Positions 1-5,714 of a stretch of 16,243 nt of DNA are shown here, piece by piece. The position numbers and the translations under genes were made by a program. The notes under the pieces were generated by a model. That model did not search any database, was not told the DNA's origin, and saw only the letters and a list, made by a program, of their open reading frames with translations. The DNA is from Deltaproteobacteria bacterium (GTDB lineage Bacteria > Desulfobacterota > Desulfobulbia > Desulfobulbales > BM004): positions 1,655,953 through 1,672,195 of the forward strand of contig CP070776.1 in the NCBI GenBank assembly GCA_020346205.1. The letters are read 5' to 3'. Every line of letters starts with the position of its first letter. Positions within the stretch are counted from its first letter, which is position 1.

Positions 1-686
1 GTAAGTCTGGCCGGAGATTCAACGGGTATCAGGCGCCCCTTGAAAAAAGACTTTACGGTTTGATGCAGTTTGATGTCCTGTAAATCCAGGGTGAAACTGT
101 AGTCCCTTTCAGGAATATTCAAGTTGCCCTGCAGGCTGATTTTTTTGCTGAAAGGAGAAGATGCCTGGAGGTCTATTTCAGCTTCCAGTGGATTCAGTTT
201 GAGAGTTCCGCTTATTTCACTGAACGTTACAGATCCTTTACGGAGAATATCCCTGTACTCATCCGAGGATTCAATCTCCATTTCCCCTTTCTTAAAGGTA
301 ATGGCAACCTCTGGCAGGCTGCGTTCAGCCTTTTCCCGTGGCAGGTATGCTTTCTTGTTTATGTGAAATTGGGGGCTGTCTAGAATGATCTTGCCCGGCT
401 GGTGGGTTTCTCCCAGGATTAAGCGCCAAGTCGGGTATATTTTTGTTTTTGGTACGAAAAGATCATAATGTCCGTCAGATACATTTGTGTTGACGAGAGT
501 AAGGTGAGGCAGCGGCAACCAGACCCAGTGCATCTTTTTTATAGTGACAGAACTGTCCAGGCTTCTACTGATATGTTCGGTGACTGTTTTATGTACCTCA
601 TCAAGAATAAAAAAACGCGGCGACAGGCCAAGAAAGAAAATGAGGACGATAATGAGTAAAAATATATTGCGGGAAATTTTTTTCAT
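1..686 (-). CDS. AsmA-like membrane-anchored protein, N-terminal part (runs off window edge)
   Basis: Translating the minus strand from ATG at 686 gives 228 codons open to the window edge, so only the N-terminus is present. The protein begins MKKISRNIFLLIIVLIFFLG, a short basic stretch followed by one hydrophobic segment (about residues 8-21). This suggests an inner-membrane anchor with the rest in the periplasm. The following region (SVTIKKMHWVWLPLPHLTL, then alternating hydrophobic beta-strand-like segments and a phrase KIILDSPQFHIN) resembles the start of AsmA/TamB/YhdP-type envelope proteins, which are linked to phospholipid transport and outer-membrane integrity. An in-frame stop (TGA) lies four codons upstream, so ATG 686 is the first possible ATG. 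No strong ribosome-binding site is visible. The family call rests on pattern recognition only. The C-terminal AsmA domain, which would settle it, is outside the window. Confidence 0.6.
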   Translation of the reverse strand, partial: MKKISRNIFLLIIVLIFFLGLSPRFFILDEVHKTVTEHISRSLDSSVTIKKMHWVWLPLPHLTLVNTNVSDGHYDLFVPKTKIYPTWRLILGETHQPGKIILDSPQFHINKKAYLPREKAERSLPEVAITFKKGEMEIESSDEYRDILRKGSVTFSEISGTLKLNPLEAEIDLQASSPFSKKISLQGNLNIPERDYSFTLDLQDIKLHQTVKSFFKGRLIPVESPARL

Positions 687-1185
687 ATGATGCGGGACTC
701 AGTTAACTACACACCTTGATTATATTTTAAGCTGAATTGGTTACCGCCTCTCTAGCATGTTCATACCAGAAACCGCAAGGCTTTCTCTATACAATAATAC
801 GTGATCGCACTGGTAGACTGAATTTATTTTTATACTAAAAGACATGCAGGATTAATGCCTTAATAAAAAGTGTAGATTCAAGTTAAATAAATATCTGGTT
901 TAAACTCAGGAGAATTTTTCAAAAGAGGATTGCCGGCTTTGCACAATAACTCTCCACTTATCGGAATAACACATAACCATTTAATATTATTGGACCCTGT
1001 TGGGAGCTGTGAGATTTTTACTATTCTATCAGTTTTGAAGCATGTACTTTGCCATGAGGATATGGTATGAATTCACAGTTTTTTTAGAATGTCAAAATAA
1101 GTTAGGATACTAACCATTCAGGTTGTTTGGCCTGAATGATACAGGTAATTATTCAAAAAATGAAATAACTTTTAGGATAAATAAT
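687..1185. other. Intergenic region between the AsmA-like gene and acn
   Basis: This AT-rich stretch of about 500 bp separates divergent genes and must hold promoters for both, but I cannot point to a convincing -35/-10 pair. Its structured part lies at 1101-1138 (two contiguous hairpins, listed separately). AGGATA occurs three times: 1057-1062, 1104-1109, and 1174-1179 as the ribosome-binding site of acn. The 690-1050 part shows no gene, no sizeable repeat and no sigma-54 core. Confidence 0.6.
1101..1138 (+). promoter_or_regulatory. Two contiguous hairpins in the acn leader
   Basis: GTTAG (1101-1105) pairs with CTAAC (1110-1114) around a GATA loop. Directly abutting it, CATTCAGG (1115-1122) pairs with CCTGAATG (1131-1138) around an 8-nt loop. 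The second stem is a perfect 8-bp inverted repeat 47 nt upstream of the acn start codon. As RNA, the two stems could stack coaxially. As DNA, the second could be an operator. There is no U tract, so it is not a terminator. It is not an iron-responsive element either, since it lacks the CAGUGN loop. Confidence 0.5.
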
Positions 1186-3117
1186 ATGGCTAAAACAGTT
1201 ACTGAAAAGATACTGGCTTCCCATCTTGTTGAGGGGAGCTTGGAGAAAGGGGCAGAGATAGGTATCCGCATCGATCAGACCCTCACCCAGGATGCGACAG
1301 GAACCATGGCCTATCTAGAGTTTGAGGCTACGGGTATACCCAGGGTGCAGACAGAATTATCTGTCTGTTATGTAGATCATAACCTGGTACAATCGGATTT
1401 TAGAAATGCCGATGACCATAGGTTCTTACAGTCAGTGGCGAGAAAATACGGGCTGTATTTCTCTCCTCCCGGGAACGGCATTTCGCACCAGGTCCACCTG
1501 GAGCGATTTGGAGCACCAGGAAAGACTCTGCTCGGTTCTGATAGCCATACCCCTACAGGCGGAGGCCTAGGTATGCTGGCTATCGGTGCAGGCGGCCTGG
1601 ATGTAGCCATGGCCATGGCTGGTAAGCCTTTTTACCTGATAATGCCGAAAATATTTGGGATCAGGTTGAGTGGCAAGCTGCCAGAATGGGTATCGGCACG
1701 TGATATCCTTCTCGAACTGCTCCGGCAATTGTCGGTGAAGGGCGGAGTTGGTTTTATCATGGAATATTTCGGACCCGGAGTGAACGAACTTACAGTAACC
1801 GACCGTGCATCTATCACTAATTTTGGAGCTGAACTGGGTGCAACCACATCAGTATTTCCCTCGGATGAAAATACGAAGAAATTTTTAGAGAGTCAGGGAC
1901 GCAGTGACTTATGGATACCTCTCACTGCTGATGAAGGTGCAACTTATGATGAAGTGATTGACATAGATATGTCCAGCCTGGAGCCCTTGATAGCCTGTCC
2001 GTCTTCACCCGATAACGTGGTCAAGGTATCGGAGGTGGCGGGCAAACCTGTTGCGCAGGTACTGGTGGGATCCTGTTCAAATTCTTCATTAAGGGATCTG
2101 ATGGTTGTTGCCAAGGTTCTCGAAAGCGAAGAGATAAATACTGATGTAAGTTTTGAGATTAATCCCGGCAGCCGCCAGGTTTTGGAAAACATGACTGCGC
2201 AGGGTGACATGCTGACCCTAGTAAGGGCAGGTGCAAGGGTGCATCAGGCCGGCTGTCTGGGCTGTATCGGCATGGGACAGGCTCCGCCTACCGGTTCAAT
2301 TTCATTGCGTACATTTCCACGCAATTTTCCCGGACGCAGCGGGACGGTTGACGACCAGGTGTACCTCTGCAGCCCGGAGGTGGCAGTTGCCTCGGCAGTG
2401 CATGGCAAAATCACAGATCCCCGGGATTTAGGTGAATATCCATATTTTGAACTACCAGAGAAATATCTGCTAGGAGATCAAAGGATAGAGTCCCCAAGAG
2501 AGCCTGGAGAGGATGTGGATATTATCCGAGGTCCCAATATTGCCCCCTTTCCTGAGTTTGGGCCGCTTGCAGATACCTGGCAGGGTACAATACTGCTGAA
2601 AGTGGGGGATAATATTACTACGGATCATATTATGCCTGCAGGGGCAAAAATTTTGCCGTTGCGCAGTAATATTCCTGCAATCAGCGAATTTGTTTTTAAC
2701 TCGGTTGACCTGGAGTTTATTCATAGAGCCAGGGATGCTGCTGCAGGTGAACTTGGCGGCATGGTGGTCGGTGGTGAGAATTACGGCCAGGGTTCATCCA
2801 GGGAACATGCAGCCCTGGCACCTCGTTTTCTAGGTGTCCAGGTAAAACTGGTTAAAAGTTTTGCCCGGATTCACAAGGCAAACCTGATAAATTTTGGCAT
2901 AGTGCCGCTTACCTTTGAAAACCCTGATGACTATGAAGTGTCAAAGCAGGGGGCAGCAATTGAGATCCCGGATATACGTCAGAAAATTTCTGCAGGGGAA
3001 AGGATATTTACTGTGCTGGTTGATAAAAAACCGATTGAGGCAATCCTTGAGGTATCAGACAGGCACCGTGAAATTCTACTCGCAGGAGGGCTTTTGAATT
3101 GGGCTAAAACTGCCTAA
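1186..3117 (+). CDS. Aconitate hydratase, Aquifex-type single chain
   Basis: This enzyme isomerises citrate and isocitrate through cis-aconitate in the cytoplasm, in the TCA or reductive TCA cycle. The 643-residue protein matches the shorter aconitase lineage (the 'Aquifex type'), not the roughly 890-residue AcnA or AcnB. Visible signatures are DQTLTQDATG (30-39), LLGSDSHTPTGGG (115-127), the three [4Fe-4S] cluster cysteines C297 (GSCSNSS) and C357/C360 (CLGC), and the C-terminal swivel domain with GDNITTDHIMPAG (474-486) and the active-site loop GSSREH (536-541). All expected catalytic elements are present. I chose ATG 1186 because AGGA (1174-1177) sits 8 nt upstream. An in-frame TTG at 1123 falls inside a hairpin loop and adds non-homologous sequence. 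The gene stands alone, with more than 400 bp before the next gene and a structured leader upstream. A homoaconitase or isopropylmalate dehydratase role is less likely because domains 1-3 and 4 are fused. Confidence 0.93.
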   Translation: MAKTVTEKILASHLVEGSLEKGAEIGIRIDQTLTQDATGTMAYLEFEATGIPRVQTELSVCYVDHNLVQSDFRNADDHRFLQSVARKYGLYFSPPGNGISHQVHLERFGAPGKTLLGSDSHTPTGGGLGMLAIGAGGLDVAMAMAGKPFYLIMPKIFGIRLSGKLPEWVSARDILLELLRQLSVKGGVGFIMEYFGPGVNELTVTDRASITNFGAELGATTSVFPSDENTKKFLESQGRSDLWIPLTADEGATYDEVIDIDMSSLEPLIACPSSPDNVVKVSEVAGKPVAQVLVGSCSNSSLRDLMVVAKVLESEEINTDVSFEINPGSRQVLENMTAQGDMLTLVRAGARVHQAGCLGCIGMGQAPPTGSISLRTFPRNFPGRSGTVDDQVYLCSPEVAVASAVHGKITDPRDLGEYPYFELPEKYLLGDQRIESPREPGEDVDIIRGPNIAPFPEFGPLADTWQGTILLKVGDNITTDHIMPAGAKILPLRSNIPAISEFVFNSVDLEFIHRARDAAAGELGGMVVGGENYGQGSSREHAALAPRFLGVQVKLVKSFARIHKANLINFGIVPLTFENPDDYEVSKQGAAIEIPDIRQKISAGERIFTVLVDKKPIEAILEVSDRHREILLAGGLLNWAKTA

Positions 3118-3272
3118 GTATAAAGCTTGGTATGTCATGGAATGCAGGAAGTAAATCGGTTATAACAATTTGGACCAATATTTTTGTTAGGGTACAAATT
3201 TTTTTAGATTCCCTATCTGTTTGTTATTATTAGAAAAGTGTTAATTGTCCTCATCTAGGGCACTTATTTGTG

Positions 3273-3303
3273 CTCCAAAAGTACAAAAATTTGTACTCTG
3301 GAG
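3273..3303. promoter_or_regulatory. Dyad, candidate enhancer site for a sigma-54 activator
   Basis: The core AGTACAAAAATTTGTACT (3280-3297) is a perfect 8-bp inverted repeat around a central AA. It is flanked by CTCCA (3273-3277) and TGGAG (3299-3303), which also pair, with a one-base offset. The centre lies about 123 nt upstream of the predicted sigma-54 start, a normal distance for an upstream activating sequence bound by an AAA+ enhancer-binding protein. A half-site GTACAAA is seen at 3192-3198 and AGTACAAAA at 4532-4540. The cognate activator is not in the window. Confidence 0.55.
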
Positions 3304-3385
3304 GTCTTTCAGGAAAAAAAGTCAAAAGGGGATTTAATCCGCACCAATGCTGTGTTTTTCAAAAAAATATTCACAAGAAATAAAC

Positions 3386-3401
3386 TGGCATGGCAATTGC
3401 A
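3386..3401 (+). promoter_or_regulatory. Sigma-54 (RpoN) -24/-12 promoter
   Basis: TGGCATGGCAATTGCA matches the sigma-54 consensus TGGCAYRN4TTGCW at every defined position, with the obligatory GG-N10-GC spacing (GG 3387-3388, GC 3399-3400). Transcription would start near 3411-3413. It faces the DUF362 gene, whose ATG is about 120 nt further on. Confidence 0.8.
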
Positions 3402-3411
3402 AAATATTGAG

Positions 3412-3484
3412 TAAGAGTGATACTCTTATCTCCTTTCTCCTGAAAAAGGTCTACTTTGTCCCCCAAAGTCGGCCTTTTTCTATT
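3412..3484 (+). ncRNA. Candidate sigma-54-dependent small RNA or attenuated leader
   Basis: The predicted start site coincides with the first base of a perfect hairpin, TAAGAGT (3412-3418), loop GAT, ACTCTTA (3422-3428). A pyrimidine-rich linker leads to a long hairpin with a T tract (3442-3484). A transcript ending there would be about 70 nt, essentially two stem-loops, and contains no ORF. Readthrough would give the DUF362-fabL mRNA. I do not recognise an RNA family. Confidence 0.45.
3442..3484 (+). terminator. Terminator-like hairpin between promoter and DUF362 gene
   Basis: GAAAAAGG (3442-3449) pairs with CCTTTTTC (3473-3480). The stem continues through a U-G and a C-G pair, one mismatch, then ACTTTG (3453-3458) with CAAAGT (3464-3469), closing a TCCCC loop. 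That gives about 16 pairs with one mismatch. The descending arm carries TTTTT, followed by CTATTTT. The hairpin sits downstream of the sigma-54 start and about 50 nt upstream of the start codon, where a terminator would block expression of the operon. Confidence 0.6.
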
Positions 3485-3530
3485 TTGGCATTCCGGAATT
3501 ATTCTTCTCTTGCCCCAGGGTGACCTTTAA

Positions 3531-4472
3531 ATGCGTATTAATTCAACATCTGTGGCACTGCTTGATTGCACCCATTACAAATCCAGGGAAATTAAAGTAA
3601 AGATTGATCAGCTTTGTACAGCACTTGGATTTAAAGTCAGTGGAGGTTCAAGGGTATTACTGAAACCAAACCTGCTGAGTGGCAGAAGTGCCGACCATCT
3701 GGCATGCACACATCCTGTATTTGTTGCGGCGGTGGCAGAATGGTTTGTTGAGCAGGATGCAAAAGTTGTCATTGGAGACTCTCCTGCCTTTGGCACTGCA
3801 AAAGGCGTAATGCATGCCACAGGGATTGAAAAAGCTCTTGCCCGATTGCCGGTTGAGTGTGTCAACTTTGATCAATCAACCACTGTCAAGCTTTCTGGAG
3901 GGGTTACGGTGGACCTGGCACGTGCAGCCCTGGAATGTGACGTACTTGTCAATCTTCCACGGGTCAAGGCACACAGCCAGTTATATATGAGCCTGGCAGT
4001 AAAAAATTATTTTGGTACGGTGGTCGGTTTTCAAAAACCTTGGTGGCACCTGAAGTATGGTAATCACGCCGGGCAATTTGCTTCACACCTGGTGGATTTG
4101 CTATCAGTGCTGCCTTCTGGTGTGACATTGCTGGATGGTATTGTTGCCATGCATGACACGGGGCCTATTGGCGGCCTGCCTTATTCACTGGGGCTTGTAG
4201 CAGCGTCCACCAACCCTGTAGCACTTGACACAGGTTTATTAAAGATATTAGGGCTGGATATGGCTCAAAGTGCTCTCTGGCAGGAATGTGTCGACCGGGG
4301 TCTTGCTGGAGCAGATCCTGAAATGCTCGATTATCCCATATTAAAACCGGCAGAATTAATGGTCGATGATTTCAAAGCACCGACAAGTCTCAAGCCTGTT
4401 TCCTTTAACCCTTTGAGGATGTTGTTCAGTGCCTGTAAGCGTTTTGTGGTCCGACTTAAAGAATCCTCTTGA
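3531..4472 (+). CDS. DUF362 domain-containing protein
   Basis: This 313-residue protein carries the DUF362 pattern: VLLKPNLLSG (42-51), the HP motif at 61-62, GDSPAFG (82-88), the signature NLPRVKAHSQ followed by AVKNYFGTVVG (141-166), and DGIVAMHDTGPIGG (202-215). The reaction of DUF362 proteins is not established. Many members carry a C-terminal ferredoxin-like 4Fe-4S domain, but this one has no CxxCxxC motif and ends with a basic tail (about 300-313). There is no signal peptide or membrane segment, so it is probably cytoplasmic. The start is supported by AGGGTGA (3517-3523). It is the first gene after the sigma-54 promoter and precedes fabL by 137 bp on the same strand, so the two are probably co-transcribed. 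Function is unknown beyond the family call. Confidence 0.85.
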   Translation: MRINSTSVALLDCTHYKSREIKVKIDQLCTALGFKVSGGSRVLLKPNLLSGRSADHLACTHPVFVAAVAEWFVEQDAKVVIGDSPAFGTAKGVMHATGIEKALARLPVECVNFDQSTTVKLSGGVTVDLARAALECDVLVNLPRVKAHSQLYMSLAVKNYFGTVVGFQKPWWHLKYGNHAGQFASHLVDLLSVLPSGVTLLDGIVAMHDTGPIGGLPYSLGLVAASTNPVALDTGLLKILGLDMAQSALWQECVDRGLAGADPEMLDYPILKPAELMVDDFKAPTSLKPVSFNPLRMLFSACKRFVVRLKESS

Positions 4473-4609
4473 AAGCCAGAAAATTAGCGGGTAATCTTCA
4501 GCCTGTTTCCAAAAATATAAGACTATTCAGCAGTACAAAACAGCAGGAAAAATACTGCAAAATTATTCTCTTGGTTTGTATTTGCAGCCCAGAATATAGG
4601 AGAATTTCT

Positions 4610-5362
4610 ATGTTTCAACTCAATGGGAAGGTAGCTTTAATTACAGGTGGTTCAAGAGGGATAGGCAGGGCAATTGCTATAAAATTTGCTCAAAATGGGG
4701 TCCATGTTGTAGTAAATTATGTCAGACACCGAAGGGATGCAGAAAGTACTGCAAAGGAGATCGAGAACTGCGGAGTTAAATGCTTTGTTGTCAAGGCAAA
4801 TGTGGCAAATGACGAGGATGTCAAAACCATGTTTGAACGTATTGAAAGTGAATTCGGGACACTGCATTTTATGGTGAGCAATGCTGCCTCAGGTGTTCTT
4901 AAACCGGCCTTGGAACTAAGCAGCCGTCATTGGAATTGGGCCATGGATATAAATGCGAGGGCTCTCCTTTCCCTTGCAAGGGAAGGTTCTTCTTTAATGC
5001 AGCAGGGGGGCAGGATCATGGCTGTTTCCAGCCTGGGCGCGGTACGGGCTATAGAAAATTATACCGCAGTGGGAGCTTCGAAAGCAGCGCTTGAATCCCT
5101 GGTCCGGCACCTGGCGGTCGAGTTGGGTCCCAAAGGTATTAATGTAAATACCATCAGTGCCGGTGCAGTTGACACCGAAGCCTTGAAAAAATTTCCAAAC
5201 CGACAGGAGATTCTTGATACGGCAATTTCCAAGACTCCATTGGGTCGTTTGACTACACCTGAAGATGTTGCAGATGTTGCCCTGTTCTTGTGCTCTGATC
5301 TTGCCTCCATGATCCAGGGGCAGACTATAGTAGTGGATGGCGGTTACTCAATTAGGGGGTAA
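4610..5362 (+). CDS. fabL: Enoyl-[acyl-carrier-protein] reductase III, FabL-type SDR
   Basis: FabL-type proteins are short-chain dehydrogenase/reductases that reduce trans-2-enoyl-ACP, with NADPH preferred in characterised members, in the last step of fatty-acid elongation. The 250-residue protein has the nucleotide-binding TGGSRGIG (12-19), NAASG (91-95) and the catalytic pair in NYTAVGASK with Y151 and K158. Spacing Y-x6-K is typical of enoyl reductases, whereas FabG-type ketoreductases have Y-x3-K. The stretches NAASGVLKPALEL, ENYTAVGASKAALE, DTEALKKFPNR and QGQTIVVDGG closely follow remembered Bacillus FabL. The start at 4610 is preceded by AGGAGA (4598-4603) at 6-nt spacing. A longer frame from TTG 4469 lacks a ribosome-binding site and adds 47 residues without SDR character. 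It follows the DUF362 gene on the same strand. Another SDR reductase activity is possible, but the FabL match is strong. Confidence 0.85.
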   Translation: MFQLNGKVALITGGSRGIGRAIAIKFAQNGVHVVVNYVRHRRDAESTAKEIENCGVKCFVVKANVANDEDVKTMFERIESEFGTLHFMVSNAASGVLKPALELSSRHWNWAMDINARALLSLAREGSSLMQQGGRIMAVSSLGAVRAIENYTAVGASKAALESLVRHLAVELGPKGINVNTISAGAVDTEALKKFPNRQEILDTAISKTPLGRLTTPEDVADVALFLCSDLASMIQGQTIVVDGGYSIRG

Positions 5363-5469
5363 ATTATTTAAATTATTTCTCAGTAATTGCAGCATTTCAA
5401 GTGTATTTTTCAGCCTGGCTGCCTCTGCATATCCAATTTATAATGATTATAATATTATTTAGAAGATAT

Positions 5470-5550
5470 GCCTCGTGAGGCTTCCTTGCTCTATTCTCCC
5501 CCACTCTCCACCTTCTGTTGTGAAGCTGATCGAGGCTTTTATTTTTTATT
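5470..5550 (+). terminator. Nested stem-loop with T tract downstream of fabL (first of two)
   Basis: GCCTCG (5470-5475) pairs with CGAGGC (5531-5536). Inside it, GCTTC (5480-5484) pairs with GAAGC (5522-5526). A symmetric 4x4 internal loop (TGAG/TGAT, which can form tandem G-A pairs) separates the two stems. The outer stem runs directly into TTTTATTTTTT. It lies about 110 nt after fabL and could terminate it, but the apical loop (37 nt) is unusually long. A competing local fold GCCT/AGGC (5470-5481) exists. Confidence 0.4.
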
Positions 5551-5584
5551 GGCAGATCAGAATAATTATGGTAATAAATAACAG

Positions 5585-5661
5585 AACCCCACACGGCTTC
5601 CGACATATAATAAACCTGCGATAATAAAGCAAAGAGGGAAGCAAGTTGGGGTTATTTTTTT
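5585..5661 (+). terminator. Nested stem-loop with T tract downstream of fabL (second of two)
   Basis: AACCCCA (5585-5591) pairs with TGGGGTT (5647-5653). Inside it, GCTTCC (5596-5601) pairs with GGAAGC (5637-5642) after a 4x4 internal loop. The outer arm is followed by ATTTTTTT. The layout repeats that of the stem-loop at 5470-5550, including a GCTTC/GAAGC inner stem. It is a backup terminator or part of a structured RNA. Confidence 0.4.
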
Positions 5662-5714
5662 GTCTTTTTTTGTTTAAATTCTAGCCAGTTATTTTCTCTT
5701 TCAGTCTTTAACCT

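Larger units (their letters stand above)
3118..3530. other. Regulatory intergenic region ahead of the DUF362-fabL unit
   Basis: These 413 bp hold no gene. From left to right they contain a half-site GTACAAA (3192-3198), a short hairpin GGGCAC/GTGCTC (3258-3275), a dyad (3273-3303), a sigma-54 core promoter (3386-3401), a hairpin at the predicted RNA 5' end (3412-3428), a terminator-like hairpin (3442-3484), and the ribosome-binding site AGGGTGA (3517-3523). No clear intrinsic terminator for acn is visible. Confidence 0.7.
5363..5714. other. Intergenic region between convergent fabL and tilS
   Basis: These 352 bp of AT-rich sequence contain two tandem long stem-loops (5470-5550 and 5585-5661, listed separately), then a T-rich run up to the tilS stop codon. 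I see no credible gene. A 69-codon minus-strand frame (5397-5606) overlaps both stem-loops and has no ribosome-binding site. Confidence 0.6.

Noticed and set aside
468..659. Plus-strand frame of 63 codons
   Set aside because: It is a shadow of the minus-strand AsmA-like gene, whose translation is continuous here and has protein-like composition.
1115..1138. Iron-responsive element upstream of aconitase
   Set aside because: The loop is TTGTTTGG, not CAGTGN, and the stem lacks the bulged C.
1123..1185. N-terminal extension of aconitase from TTG 1123
   Set aside because: TTG lies in a hairpin loop, has no proper ribosome-binding site, and the 21 extra residues do not look like aconitase. ATG 1186 has AGGA at good spacing.
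4571..4585. Sigma-54-like TTGG...TTGC before fabL
   Set aside because: Spacing is GG-N9-GC, one base too short, and the -24 element lacks CAC/CAT.
4469..4609. N-terminal extension of the FabL-type protein from TTG 4469
   Set aside because: It overlaps the DUF362 stop, has no ribosome-binding site and adds 47 residues before the standard SDR start. AGGAGA precedes ATG 4610.
5397..5606. 69-codon minus-strand frame, and a passing resemblance of GAAGCCGTGTGG...GGTTCTG (minus strand, near 5582-5606) to group II intron domain V
   Set aside because: The frame has no ribosome-binding site and covers structured repeats. The domain V resemblance lacks the central hairpin and catalytic bulge and is too short to support.
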